13,118 nucleotides of DNA from SIG447 sp045577075. Its GTDB lineage: Bacteria; Bacillota; Clostridia; UMGS1883; UMGS1540. The stretch is taken from NCBI GenBank assembly GCA_045577075.1, contig JAZNHR010000048.1, forward strand, positions 1 to 13,118, written 5' to 3'. Of the stretch, positions 1-6,713 are shown piece by piece; position 1 is the first letter of the stretch, and each line of letters begins with the position of its first letter. Below the pieces are notes generated by a model. It did not search any database. It was not told the DNA's origin and saw nothing but the letters and a program-made list of their open reading frames with translations. Made by a program: the position numbers and the translations under genes.

Positions 1-626
1 AGATGCTGAGAGACGCAAAAGCCGAAATTGATGCACAGATTAAAGAGGCTCTCGCGGCAGAAAATAAAAAAGCCGCCCTCGAAAAAGCGCGGCAGAAGGT
101 CACAAAGAAGCTGGACAATGTTTCCGGCGAGCTATCTCGGGACGCTGTACGCCCTGCAAAGGTTGCCCTTTCTAAAGAGGACATTCGGGAAGGCACACCG
201 CTGTATCTTGACGCTATGGGGCAGCGCGGCATAGCCCTGCGTGCCCCGGATAAGGACGGCAACGTGGAGGTGCAGGTAGGCTTTATGAAGGTTAAAACCC
301 ATTTTTCCACTGTGAGTGCCGCACCGGTAGAGAAAAAGCCGAAGGTGAAAACAGTCGCTACAAGCCGCAGAAGCTCTATGGAAGGCGCGAAAATGGAAGT
401 AGACCTTCGCGGCATGACGCTGGACGAAGCGGAGCTTGTAGCCGAAAAGTTTATTGACGATGCGGTTCTTTCCCATCTTGAAACCGTGACGATTATCCAC
501 GGCAAGGGAACAGGGGTACTGCGAAGCGGTATTCACAAAATGCTAAAATCCAATAAATCGGTAAAAGCCTTCCGCCTCGGCCGCTTTGGCGAAGGGGAGG
601 ACGGCGTTACGATTGTAACTTTGTAA
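1..626 (+). CDS. mutS2: MutS2 (Smr-domain ATPase), 3' part only
   Basis: This is the C-terminal part of MutS2, a MutS-like ATPase that in Firmicutes acts on branched DNA and on collided ribosomes. The reading frame is open to the left edge; the ATG at position 3 is an internal methionine, so the MutS core and Walker ATPase lie outside the window. Visible residues (numbered from that Met) show a charged coiled-coil tail (1-45), a small KOW-like beta domain (about 63-104) with EGTPLYLDAMGQRG, a basic linker (about 110-128) and a complete Smr domain (131-207) carrying DLRG (134-137) and HGKGTG (166-171), the motifs of the Smr nuclease fold. The end at VTIVTL is normal for MutS2. The next gene starts 12 nt downstream and shares a terminator, so the two are probably cotranscribed. 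Identification is firm; the endonuclease role is family knowledge. Confidence 0.93.
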   Translation, partial: MLRDAKAEIDAQIKEALAAENKKAALEKARQKVTKKLDNVSGELSRDAVRPAKVALSKEDIREGTPLYLDAMGQRGIALRAPDKDGNVEVQVGFMKVKTHFSTVSAAPVEKKPKVKTVATSRRSSMEGAKMEVDLRGMTLDEAELVAEKFIDDAVLSHLETVTIIHGKGTGVLRSGIHKMLKSNKSVKAFRLGRFGEGEDGVTIVTL

Positions 627-638
627 GGAGGAAAAATC

Positions 639-941
639 ATGGTAAAACACGTAATTTTATGGACGCTTAAGGCAGAGTATACGGATGCAGAAAAGGAAAA
701 TATCAAGAAAGGCATCAAAGAAGGCCTGGAGGGGCTTATGGGGAAAATCCCGGGTCTTTTAGAAATCAAGGTTTATACGGAAGGCCTGCCCACCTCCAAT
801 GCAGATGTAATGCTCGATTCCAGTTTTGAAAGTGCCGAGGCACTCGCCACTTACGCAAAGCACCCCAACCACGTTGCCGTAGCGGACAGCAAGGTACGTC
901 CCTTTACCGCCACGCGCTCCTGTCTTGATTTTGAAATCTAG
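639..941 (+). CDS. Dabb-family (stress-responsive A/B barrel) protein
   Basis: A 100-residue protein of the Dabb family, small ferredoxin-like alpha/beta barrels that usually dimerise. Most bacterial members have no known substrate. Family features visible are the N-terminal MVKHVILWTLK strand with its conserved His4, an amphipathic helix (about 17-34), and the C-terminal block YAKHPNHVAVADSKVRPF (72-89), in which the HPxH..V signature is typical. Length is normal for a single-domain member. The start is supported by AAGGAGG a few bases upstream of ATG. It follows mutS2 by 12 nt and is followed by a strong terminator, so it is the last gene of that transcript. There is no evident functional link with MutS2. 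Confidence 0.88.
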   Translation: MVKHVILWTLKAEYTDAEKENIKKGIKEGLEGLMGKIPGLLEIKVYTEGLPTSNADVMLDSSFESAEALATYAKHPNHVAVADSKVRPFTATRSCLDFEI

Positions 942-967
942 CAGCTTTAATTATGGATAAGCACGAT

Positions 968-1003
968 AAAAGGCAGAAACGAGTATCGTTTCTGCCTTTT
1001 TTT
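968..1003. terminator. Bidirectional intrinsic terminator between Dabb gene and XRE gene
   Basis: A perfect 11-bp stem, GGCAGAAACGA (972-982) with TCGTTTCTGCC (986-996), has a 3-nt loop GTA. It is flanked by an A-run on the left and seven Ts (997-1003) on the right, so the flanks can extend the stem. On the plus strand it ends the mutS2-Dabb transcript. On the minus strand it lies directly after the XRE gene, whose stop codon overlaps the T-run, and is followed by TTTTA, so it probably serves both convergent units. Confidence 0.92.
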
Positions 1004-1328
1004 ATTTCAAGGAATCAACATAAACGCTCAATAATTTGAGGGCTGTTTCTTTTTCGTTGTTCGTACAATCTTTTATCGTTTCAACGATGCTTTGTTCAGT
1101 TATTACGATAGGATTATCGATGACCAATATATCGTTTGGGGTAATATGCAATGCAGTACAGATTTTTAGTAAAGAATCTACTCGCATTGTAACGCTTCCG
1201 CGTTCAATATCTGCATAGGTACGATCTGAAAGATCGGCCTTCTCTGCGACTTCCGCTTGTGTCAAGCCTTTGGTTTTCCTCACTTTATATAGATTGTTTC
1301 CGATTGTGCACAAATCTGAAATAAGCAT
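1002..1328 (-). CDS. XRE-family helix-turn-helix transcriptional regulator
   Basis: A 108-residue DNA-binding protein of the Cro/C1 (XRE) type. The HTH covers about residues 9-67: the KTKGLTQAEVAEKADLSD stretch gives helices 2 and 3, and SDRTYADIERG is the typical recognition-helix segment. A short C-terminal helical tail (about 78-108) has no recognised sensor domain. GGAGG lies 7 nt upstream of ATG. It is divergent from the CFI-box/Sel1 gene pair, with 117 bp between the start codons, and that gap contains an inverted repeat (1346-1368) overlapping the likely promoter of this gene. Autoregulation and control of the neighbouring pair are therefore likely but inferred. Codon use is AT-rich like the genes beside it and unlike the aro operon. 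Confidence 0.9.
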   Translation of the reverse strand: MLISDLCTIGNNLYKVRKTKGLTQAEVAEKADLSDRTYADIERGSVTMRVDSLLKICTALHITPNDILVIDNPIVITEQSIVETIKDCTNNEKETALKLLSVYVDSLK

Positions 1329-1345
1329 TTTAGTTCCTCCATAAT

Positions 1346-1368
1346 AAGTATATACAAGAATTATACTT
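1346..1368. promoter_or_regulatory. Inverted repeat, candidate operator for the XRE regulator
   Basis: AAGTATA (1346-1352) and TATACTT (1362-1368) form a 7-bp perfect inverted repeat with a 9-nt spacer. On the minus strand the right part overlaps a TATAAT hexamer (1360-1365) that could be the -10 box of the XRE gene; the matching -35 is poor. The repeat sits 10 bp from the -35 box of the divergent promoter, so a bound regulator could affect both units. Its role is inferred from position and symmetry only. Confidence 0.5.
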
Positions 1369-1378
1369 CCTAAAACAC

Positions 1379-1407
1379 TTGACAGGTAGGAGTTTTAATG
1401 GTATAAT
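1379..1407 (+). promoter_or_regulatory. Sigma-A promoter of the CFI-box/Sel1 gene pair
   Basis: The -35 box TTGACA (1379-1384) and -10 box TATAAT (1402-1407) are separated by exactly 17 bp, a perfect match to the housekeeping consensus. Transcription should start near 1414, about 32 nt before the ATG at 1446. AAAGGAGGG at 1432-1440 provides the ribosome binding site. Confidence 0.9.
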
Positions 1408-1445
1408 CATAGGAGTTAAAGCTCTTATTTTAAAGGAGGGTTCGT

Positions 1446-1922
1446 ATGTCTTGTCCACATTATTATTTTAAAAACAGCGATTTCTATTGTTTAAAAAGGG
1501 AGGAATATGTTTCATCAGACACTTACTATCAGTATTGTCGTAACTATGATTATGGTGATTGCCCTGTATACAAGGCGGAAGGTGTTAGCGGCGGATGTTA
1601 TATAACGACTGCGTGCGTTTGTGCCCTTGGATGCCCTGACAACGGAATAGAATTAACCACATTACGAAATTTTAGGGACACATATCTAAAGAGGCGTCCG
1701 GGTGGGGAAAAGGATGTTCAGGAATATTATCGATACGCACCTTTAATTGTTGAAGAAATAGACAAATCATCCTCAAGGGCGGCTATATATTTAAAAATAT
1801 ATAAAAACTGTATTAAACCCTGTCTTGATGCTATTTCAAAGAAGGAGTTTCAAAAAGCATATGATATATATAAATCTTGTTATTTGCAGTTAAAGGAAAC
1901 ATATATAAAAAATACTAAATGA
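1446..1922 (+). CDS. Cysteine-rich protein with a CFI-box-like domain, function unknown
   Basis: A 158-residue protein of unknown function. Residues 1-45 hold four spaced cysteines (3, 15, 31, 39) among many Tyr and Asp, which looks like a small metal-binding module. Residues 50-105 resemble the CFI-box domain found at the C-terminus of many bacterial proteins: GGCYITTACV (49-58), then TTLRNFRDTYL (71-81), then VQEYYRYAPLIVEEI (91-105). The remainder (about 108-158) is helical with three further cysteines (122, 126, 145). No signal peptide or membrane segment is visible, so it is probably cytoplasmic. It has a strong ribosome binding site and a consensus promoter, and it precedes a Sel1-repeat gene by 13 nt. 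The domain assignment is by motif memory. The gene is AT-rich compared with the aro operon. Confidence 0.72.
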   Translation: MSCPHYYFKNSDFYCLKREEYVSSDTYYQYCRNYDYGDCPVYKAEGVSGGCYITTACVCALGCPDNGIELTTLRNFRDTYLKRRPGGEKDVQEYYRYAPLIVEEIDKSSSRAAIYLKIYKNCIKPCLDAISKKEFQKAYDIYKSCYLQLKETYIKNTK

Positions 1923-1935
1923 AGGGGATTAAAAA

Positions 1936-2706
1936 ATGACTTTAGAAAAGACTATTGAACTGGCAAAAGACGGGGATTTAAAAGCAGTTCGTTCGCTCGG
2001 AATACATTATTTAAATGGAGATGAAAATCAAAAAGCAAATGTTTTTGAAGCGCGAAAATGGTTTGTGATTGGGGCTGAAAAAGGAGATGCTCTCTGTATG
2101 CATTTGTCGGCTACAACCGGTGCTATGATAGCATATGCATTAAAAGATGCATCGGATTATACAGGAACAGTTAATATATTAAACGACGCATTATCCTGGG
2201 AGAAAAAAGCGTTAGGAATCGGATATAGCGCCGAACAAGATGAAAGTATACTTATAGATATTCAAGGAAATTTGGGGATTGCACACTATTTTTTGAGCTT
2301 GGATGCGCCAGATAAAGAAGAATGGGGTCCAGTCACGTTAAAAAATATAGAAGAAGCAATTTGTTTTTTAAAAGCAAGTTATCAAAAGACAAACAACAAA
2401 GAGGTTTTGATTTACTTAGGTTTTGCACTTCTAGATTATTATTTGGCCCATAAAGCGACAAAAGACGATGAAATTTTAGCCCATACACTTATCAAAAAAT
2501 GTGTAGATAGTTATTTTAAAGAAATAAAAGTATCCGCCGTGGCGGCTTCCTATTTAGGACTTATGTATACGGATGGAATTGGTTGTGAAAAAAATTACGA
2601 AATGGCAGTATACTATTTACAAAAAGCGCATGCGGCTGGATACGATTGTAGCAATATGTTGAGTCGATTTAAAAAAACATTATTTGGAAAATATAAGTTT
2701 ATATAA
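1936..2706 (+). CDS. Sel1/TPR-like repeat protein
   Basis: A 256-residue helical-repeat protein, probably a cytoplasmic protein-protein interaction scaffold. A Sel1-like unit is visible near residues 16-55 (AVRSLGIHYLNGD, then EARKWFVIGAEKGDA). A much clearer one lies near 203-238 (AASYLGLMYTDGIG, then YEMAVYYLQKAHAAGY). The part between them (about 60-195) is helical and more diverged, with TPR-like spacing around EEAICFLKASYQ. There is no signal peptide. AGGGG 8 nt before the ATG supports the start. Being 13 nt downstream of the CFI-box-like gene and upstream of a strong terminator, it is the second and last gene of that unit. Sel1 proteins often serve in signalling or as partners of a linked enzyme; the partner here is unknown. 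Confidence 0.82.
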   Translation: MTLEKTIELAKDGDLKAVRSLGIHYLNGDENQKANVFEARKWFVIGAEKGDALCMHLSATTGAMIAYALKDASDYTGTVNILNDALSWEKKALGIGYSAEQDESILIDIQGNLGIAHYFLSLDAPDKEEWGPVTLKNIEEAICFLKASYQKTNNKEVLIYLGFALLDYYLAHKATKDDEILAHTLIKKCVDSYFKEIKVSAVAASYLGLMYTDGIGCEKNYEMAVYYLQKAHAAGYDCSNMLSRFKKTLFGKYKFI

Positions 2707-2710
2707 AACA

Positions 2711-2754
2711 AAAGTCTGCCAATCTCTAGAAAAATGAGATTGGCAGACTTTTTT
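2711..2754. terminator. Bidirectional terminator between Sel1 gene and aro operon
   Basis: A 16-bp perfect stem, AAAGTCTGCCAATCTC (2711-2726) with GAGATTGGCAGACTTT (2736-2751), has a 9-nt loop and a T-run through 2754. It lies just after the Sel1 stop codon. On the minus strand the same hairpin is followed by TTTTGTTTTAT and lies about 45 nt after the aroQ stop, so it is also the best candidate for the end of the aro operon transcript. Confidence 0.93.
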
Positions 2755-2797
2755 GCAAGATTAAATGCATTTATATTCTATGGCGTTTTGTGTGAAA

Positions 2798-3232
2798 TTA
2801 TTCTCCGTACTTTTCCACTAAATACGCTATCGCCTTTTTATACCCCTCAAACCCGAGGCCCATATAGGTTTTCTCACAGGCGAGGCGGGCGTAGGAAATT
2901 TGGCGAAAGTCCTCTCTTTTTGTAACGTCCGATAGGTGGACTTCCACCGCAGGGAGTGCCACGGATTTCAGTGCGTCCAAAATTGCAACGGAGGTATGGG
3001 TATAGGCGGCAGGGTTTATGACGATGCCGTCCTTTTTGCCAAAGGCTTCCTGAATTTTCGTTACAATATCCCCTTCGGAATTGGACTGATACACTTCTAC
3101 TTCTGTACCCATTTCTTTTGCGGTATCCTCAATAAAGGCAACAAGGTCCTGATACGTTTCTTTTCCGTAAATGGCGGGCTCGCGCACGCCCAGCATATTG
3201 AGGTTTGGGCCGTTAATGACAAGAATTTTCAT
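2798..3232 (-). CDS. aroQ: 3-dehydroquinate dehydratase, type II
   Basis: Converts 3-dehydroquinate to 3-dehydroshikimate, the third step of the shikimate pathway. The 144-residue length is standard for the small dodecameric type II enzyme. Motifs in order: INGPNLNMLGVREPAIYG (6-23) with the lid Arg17 and catalytic Tyr22; YQSNSEGD (48-55); INPAAYTHTSVAILDAL (72-88); and EVHLSDVTKRE (97-107) with catalytic His99 and substrate-binding Arg106. All expected catalytic residues are present. It is the last gene of the operon. Its start overlaps the 3' end of the AroE-AroK gene by 20 nt, implying translational coupling; the ribosome binding site (AAAGGGTG, about 10 nt upstream) is weaker than elsewhere in the operon. 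It has no relation to type I AroD enzymes. Confidence 0.97.
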   Translation of the reverse strand: MKILVINGPNLNMLGVREPAIYGKETYQDLVAFIEDTAKEMGTEVEVYQSNSEGDIVTKIQEAFGKKDGIVINPAAYTHTSVAILDALKSVALPAVEVHLSDVTKREDFRQISYARLACEKTYMGLGFEGYKKAIAYLVEKYGE

Positions 3233-4448
3233 AAATGGAAAGCACCCTTTCTGCTATATCTTCCGTTTCAAAACGGTTTTCTATGCTAAAATCGGCAAAT
3301 CTTTCATATAGAGGACGGCGCACCTCGTACATCTTTAAAAGGTCCGCATTTTGGGAGAGAGGTCTGCCGTCACGGGGGAGCGAGGCAATATCCCGTTTTA
3401 GCCAAAAAATCACGCCGTTTTGGTGAAGGTGGGCATAGTTTTCTTCACGTGTTACGCAGCCGCCGCCTGTGGCGATGACAAGCCCGCTTTGCATCCCGAG
3501 GTGGGCGAGCACTTCTGTTTCAATTTTGCGAAAGCCTTCCTCGCCGCTTTTTGCAAAAATTTCGGGAATGGACACGCCTTCCCTTTTGCAAATCGCATCG
3601 TCCGCATCGACAAACTGCCGCCCCGTTTTTTCGGCAAGCTTTTTCCCGAGGGTCGATTTGCCCGAGCCCGGCATACCGATTAGAATAATGTTTTTCTGCT
3701 CTTTCGAAAGGGCAGAGGTTATCTCGTCAATGACGGCACCCGAAAGGGGCTTGCCGCCGAAATACGCCGCACTTTCCTTGGCTTGCGCCACCAGCATCAA
3801 AAGCCCGTTTGCATGCTGAATTCCTAAAGATTCCGCCTCTAGTAAAAGTGCCGTTTTGTCGGGATTATAAATTAAATCCAGCACCCCTTCGCATTTCGTA
3901 AAGTCCGAAAGCCGAATGGGGGACGTGCCGGGATGCGGATACATCCCTACGGGAGTCGTATTTACAATCACCTCAGCATCGTGGTGGCGGCTAATATTTT
4001 CATAATTATTTTCGCCACTTCTGGAAATGACAATAACCTCACGTGCGCCCCTATCCTTTAAAACGGCGCACACGGTAACAGACGCGCCGCCACTTCCTAA
4101 GACCAGTACTTTTTTTCCTTCGGGGGAAATGCCGCTTTTCTCGAGCATATAGGAAAAGCCAAAATAATCCGTATTATGCCCAAAGAGGGTGCCGTCCTCC
4201 CGTTTTACCACCGTGTTGACGCTCCCGAGCCGCGCGGCAGTATCGGAAAGCGCGTGCATGAAGGGCAGTACGGTTTTTTTGTAGGGAATGGTGACGTTTA
4301 TGCCGTCAAAGGGCATATCACGCATAAATGCTTCGACTTCGTCCTTTTCTTTTTCAAAAAGACCATAGCTGTAGTCACCGAGATAGGAATGAATCTGGGG
4401 GGAAAAGCTATGGGAGAGCTTTTCTCCTAAAAGTCCACATTTTTTCAT
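3213..4448 (-). CDS. aroE-aroK: Bifunctional shikimate dehydrogenase / shikimate kinase (AroE-AroK fusion)
   Basis: A 411-residue fusion of two consecutive shikimate-pathway enzymes in one continuous frame. Residues 1-247 are shikimate 5-dehydrogenase: SHSFSP (12-17), NVTIPYK (51-57) with catalytic Lys57, HNTD (91-94) with Asp94, the NADP-binding loop GSGGAS (118-123), SRS (142-144), NTTPVGM (163-169) and Gln222. Residues 252-411 are shikimate kinase: Walker A GMPGSGKST (258-266), DADD (281-284), RKIE (307-310), GGG (328-330), the lid RDGRPL (359-364) and RRPLY (377-381). Only a few residues (SALSKEQKN) link them, so the fusion is tight. Both active sites look intact. No separate aroK is visible in the window, so this fusion probably supplies both activities. 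The ATG lies 2 nt after the pheA stop, with only a weak ribosome binding site inside the pheA end, suggesting translational coupling. Confidence 0.96.
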   Translation of the reverse strand: MKKCGLLGEKLSHSFSPQIHSYLGDYSYGLFEKEKDEVEAFMRDMPFDGINVTIPYKKTVLPFMHALSDTAARLGSVNTVVKREDGTLFGHNTDYFGFSYMLEKSGISPEGKKVLVLGSGGASVTVCAVLKDRGAREVIVISRSGENNYENISRHHDAEVIVNTTPVGMYPHPGTSPIRLSDFTKCEGVLDLIYNPDKTALLLEAESLGIQHANGLLMLVAQAKESAAYFGGKPLSGAVIDEITSALSKEQKNIILIGMPGSGKSTLGKKLAEKTGRQFVDADDAICKREGVSIPEIFAKSGEEGFRKIETEVLAHLGMQSGLVIATGGGCVTREENYAHLHQNGVIFWLKRDIASLPRDGRPLSQNADLLKMYEVRRPLYERFADFSIENRFETEDIAERVLSIYENSCH

Positions 4449-4450
4449 GT

Positions 4451-5605
4451 TTACACCGTTTCCGAATAGCTCCCGAGATACCGGAACTCTTCGCTAATTT
4501 TATCGAGCTCACAAACAAGCTGTACAAAGGCTTCGGAATATACGCTTGTTTCTAAATCGAAGTAGAACATAAACTCAAAATTACGGTTTGGCATGGGACG
4601 GCTTTCCAGTTTAATCAGGTTTATGCCAATGGTATAAAGGCGGGCAAGCACCTTGTAGAGGGCACCGGGCCTGTGGGGAAGAATCATCATGATACTCGTC
4701 TTATCTGCCCCCGGATAGATTTCGAGCTTTCTCGAAATGCAGATAAATCGGGTGTAGTTATTCTCCGAGTTTTGCGCCGCCTCAGAGAGACAGCGAAGGC
4801 CGTAGAGAGAGGCACAGTACCGCGAGCTGAGCGCCGCCACGTCGCGCCGGTCGGACTCTGCTACCATTTTTGCCGCCATTGCCGTATTTTCCACCGCCGT
4901 CACCTTAACGTCAGGCCCAAGGGAGGAAATAAAGTCCGCACACTGGCGGATGGCCTGCTCGTGGGTGAAAATTTCGCGAATTTCGGAAAGCTCCACTCCT
5001 TCCTTTGCGAGAAGGTTATGGTCTACCTTAATGCGTGTGCTTTTTACAATATAGAAATTATGCTCCAGCATCAGGTCGTACACTTTATTTACCGAGCCTG
5101 CCGTGCTGTTTTCAATGGGCAAAACGCCGTAGCGGCAAAGGCCCTTTTCAATGGCGGAGAAAACCTTGTCAAAGGTATCAAAATACATAATGCTGGCACC
5201 CGAGAACATTCTGTCACAGGCAATCTGGGAGTAGGCGCCGTCCACGCCCTGGCAGGCAATCATGGCGCTTTGGGGAAATTCGCGGTTAGTGTTTTCCTCA
5301 ATGGCTTCCGCAATCGTCTTATAAAGGTCATTTTCCGTGTCCAGCACCTTTTCCTGATAGGAACGGCTCAGCTCAAAGAGAAGGGAATATAACGCGCCTG
5401 TATAAGAGGCAAACTTTTCTTCGGATTTTGCCTGCACGTCCGCAAGCTTTTCTCGCTCACGCCCCGCGTCCAGCACAGGGAGCCCGTTTTCCTTTTTAAA
5501 CGACGCAATCTTTCCGGCAACCTCCATTCTTTCGCCAAAAAGGCGTACAAGCTCGTCATCAATGCGGTTGATTTCGTCGCGGTAGGTGGTAAGATTATTT
5601 TCCAT
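4451..5605 (-). CDS. pheA: Bifunctional chorismate mutase / prephenate dehydratase (P-protein)
   Basis: Makes prephenate from chorismate and then phenylpyruvate, the Phe branch. The 384 residues hold three domains. An AroQ-type chorismate mutase (1-85) has YRDEINRIDDELVRLFGERM. The prephenate dehydratase (about 113-292) has QGVDGAYSQIA (119-129), VLPIENSTAGSV (161-172) and the catalytic TRF (285-287). A C-terminal ACT domain (302-380) has GALYKVL (314-320) and ESRP (334-337), the two Phe-binding motifs, so Phe feedback inhibition is expected. The TyrA in this operon has no mutase domain, so this mutase probably feeds both branches. AGGAG before the ATG lies inside the end of aroC, and the genes overlap by 11 nt. 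Length and domain order match the family. Confidence 0.97.
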   Translation of the reverse strand: MENNLTTYRDEINRIDDELVRLFGERMEVAGKIASFKKENGLPVLDAGREREKLADVQAKSEEKFASYTGALYSLLFELSRSYQEKVLDTENDLYKTIAEAIEENTNREFPQSAMIACQGVDGAYSQIACDRMFSGASIMYFDTFDKVFSAIEKGLCRYGVLPIENSTAGSVNKVYDLMLEHNFYIVKSTRIKVDHNLLAKEGVELSEIREIFTHEQAIRQCADFISSLGPDVKVTAVENTAMAAKMVAESDRRDVAALSSRYCASLYGLRCLSEAAQNSENNYTRFICISRKLEIYPGADKTSIMMILPHRPGALYKVLARLYTIGINLIKLESRPMPNRNFEFMFYFDLETSVYSEAFVQLVCELDKISEEFRYLGSYSETV

Positions 5606-6713
5606 TTTCTGATTCTCCTTTTTTCCAAATCATTTCGTGGTCAAAAAGCGTATCTAAAAGTACCAGCGCCGTTACCGCTTCTAAAACGGGTACGGCACGG
5701 GGGACGATGCAGGGGTCGTGCCTGCCATGGACGGAAAGGGTTGTTTCCTCTTTTTTCGAAAGGCTGATGCTTTGTTGCACTTTGCCGATAGAAGGTGTGG
5801 GCTTTATCGCCACTCTATACACAAAGGGCATGCCCGTGGTGATACCGCCTAAAATGCCGCCTGAGCGGTTGGTGGCAGTTTTTACCTCGCCGTTTTCAAA
5901 GCAGAAGGCGTCGTTATTTTCGCTTCCGTATAGGTGCGTTGCGGCAAAGCCGTTTCCAAATTCAATGCCGCGGACTGCCGGCACCCCAAAGGCGGCAAAT
6001 GCCATTTTTCCTTCAAGCCGTGAAAACATGGGTGCGCCAAGCCCTGCAGGGAGCCCTATGGCGGCTATTTCAATCGTGCCGCCTACAGAATCAGCGGCCT
6101 GCCTTGCTGTGTCAATTTCTGCCTGCATCTTTTCTGCTGCGCTGTCATCCCACACAGGGAATTCCTTTTGGCTGATGGCGCGAAGAGCAGAAAGTTCCGC
6201 CTTAGAATAGTCCGGGCTTTCGCCTTCCGTATTACGAATAGAGTGAATGTGGGCAAAGACCTCAATGCCTTTTTCCTTTAGCATTTGCAGGGCAATGCCC
6301 CCTGCAATGGTGAGAGGGGCGGTAAGTCTCCCCGAAAAATGGCCACCGCCGCGCACATCCTGAAAGCCGCCGTATTTTACGGCTGCGGCATAGTCGGCAT
6401 GGCCGGGACGGGGCACGTCATAAAGGGCATCATAGTCACCGCTTTTTGTATTTGTGTTTCGAATGATTGCCATAATGGGTGCGCCCGTGGTTACATTTTC
6501 GAGTAGACCCGACAAAAATTCGGGGGCGTCCGCCTCTTTTCGGGGCGTGGAAAATCGGTTTTGCCCCGGGGCGCGCCGCTTTAAAAAGGCGGAAAGCGCC
6601 TCCATATCAATGGAGAATCCTGCCGGCAGTCCGTCAATGATTACGCCGATGGCATCTCCATGGGACTGCCCTGCTATAGACACTTTGATGTTTTTTCCAA
6701 AGATACTGCTCAT
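5595..6713 (-). CDS. aroC: Chorismate synthase
   Basis: Converts 5-enolpyruvylshikimate-3-phosphate to chorismate using reduced FMN as a catalytic cofactor. The length of 372 residues is normal for the family. Motifs: GQSHG (15-19) with active-site His18, RRAPGQ (46-51), RPGHADY (102-108) with His105, RGGGHFSGR (121-129), RSGGILGG (283-290) and GRHDPC (330-335). The first motif reads GQSHG where many homologues have GESHG; this is at most a minor variant. The ATG overlaps the aroA stop as ATGA (4 nt) and the 3' end overlaps pheA by 11 nt, consistent with coupled translation. Confidence 0.97.
   Translation of the reverse strand: MSSIFGKNIKVSIAGQSHGDAIGVIIDGLPAGFSIDMEALSAFLKRRAPGQNRFSTPRKEADAPEFLSGLLENVTTGAPIMAIIRNTNTKSGDYDALYDVPRPGHADYAAAVKYGGFQDVRGGGHFSGRLTAPLTIAGGIALQMLKEKGIEVFAHIHSIRNTEGESPDYSKAELSALRAISQKEFPVWDDSAAEKMQAEIDTARQAADSVGGTIEIAAIGLPAGLGAPMFSRLEGKMAFAAFGVPAVRGIEFGNGFAATHLYGSENNDAFCFENGEVKTATNRSGGILGGITTGMPFVYRVAIKPTPSIGKVQQSISLSKKEETTLSVHGRHDPCIVPRAVPVLEAVTALVLLDTLFDHEMIWKKGESENGK

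Noticed and set aside
4673..5392. Long plus-strand frame of 239 codons opposite pheA.
   Set aside because: Antisense shadow of the well-identified pheA gene; no ribosome binding site and a composition not resembling a protein family.
5595..6713. GQSHG in place of GESHG in chorismate synthase as a possible defect.
   Set aside because: The active-site His and all other motifs are intact; a Gln at this site is a plausible lineage variant, not evidence of inactivity.
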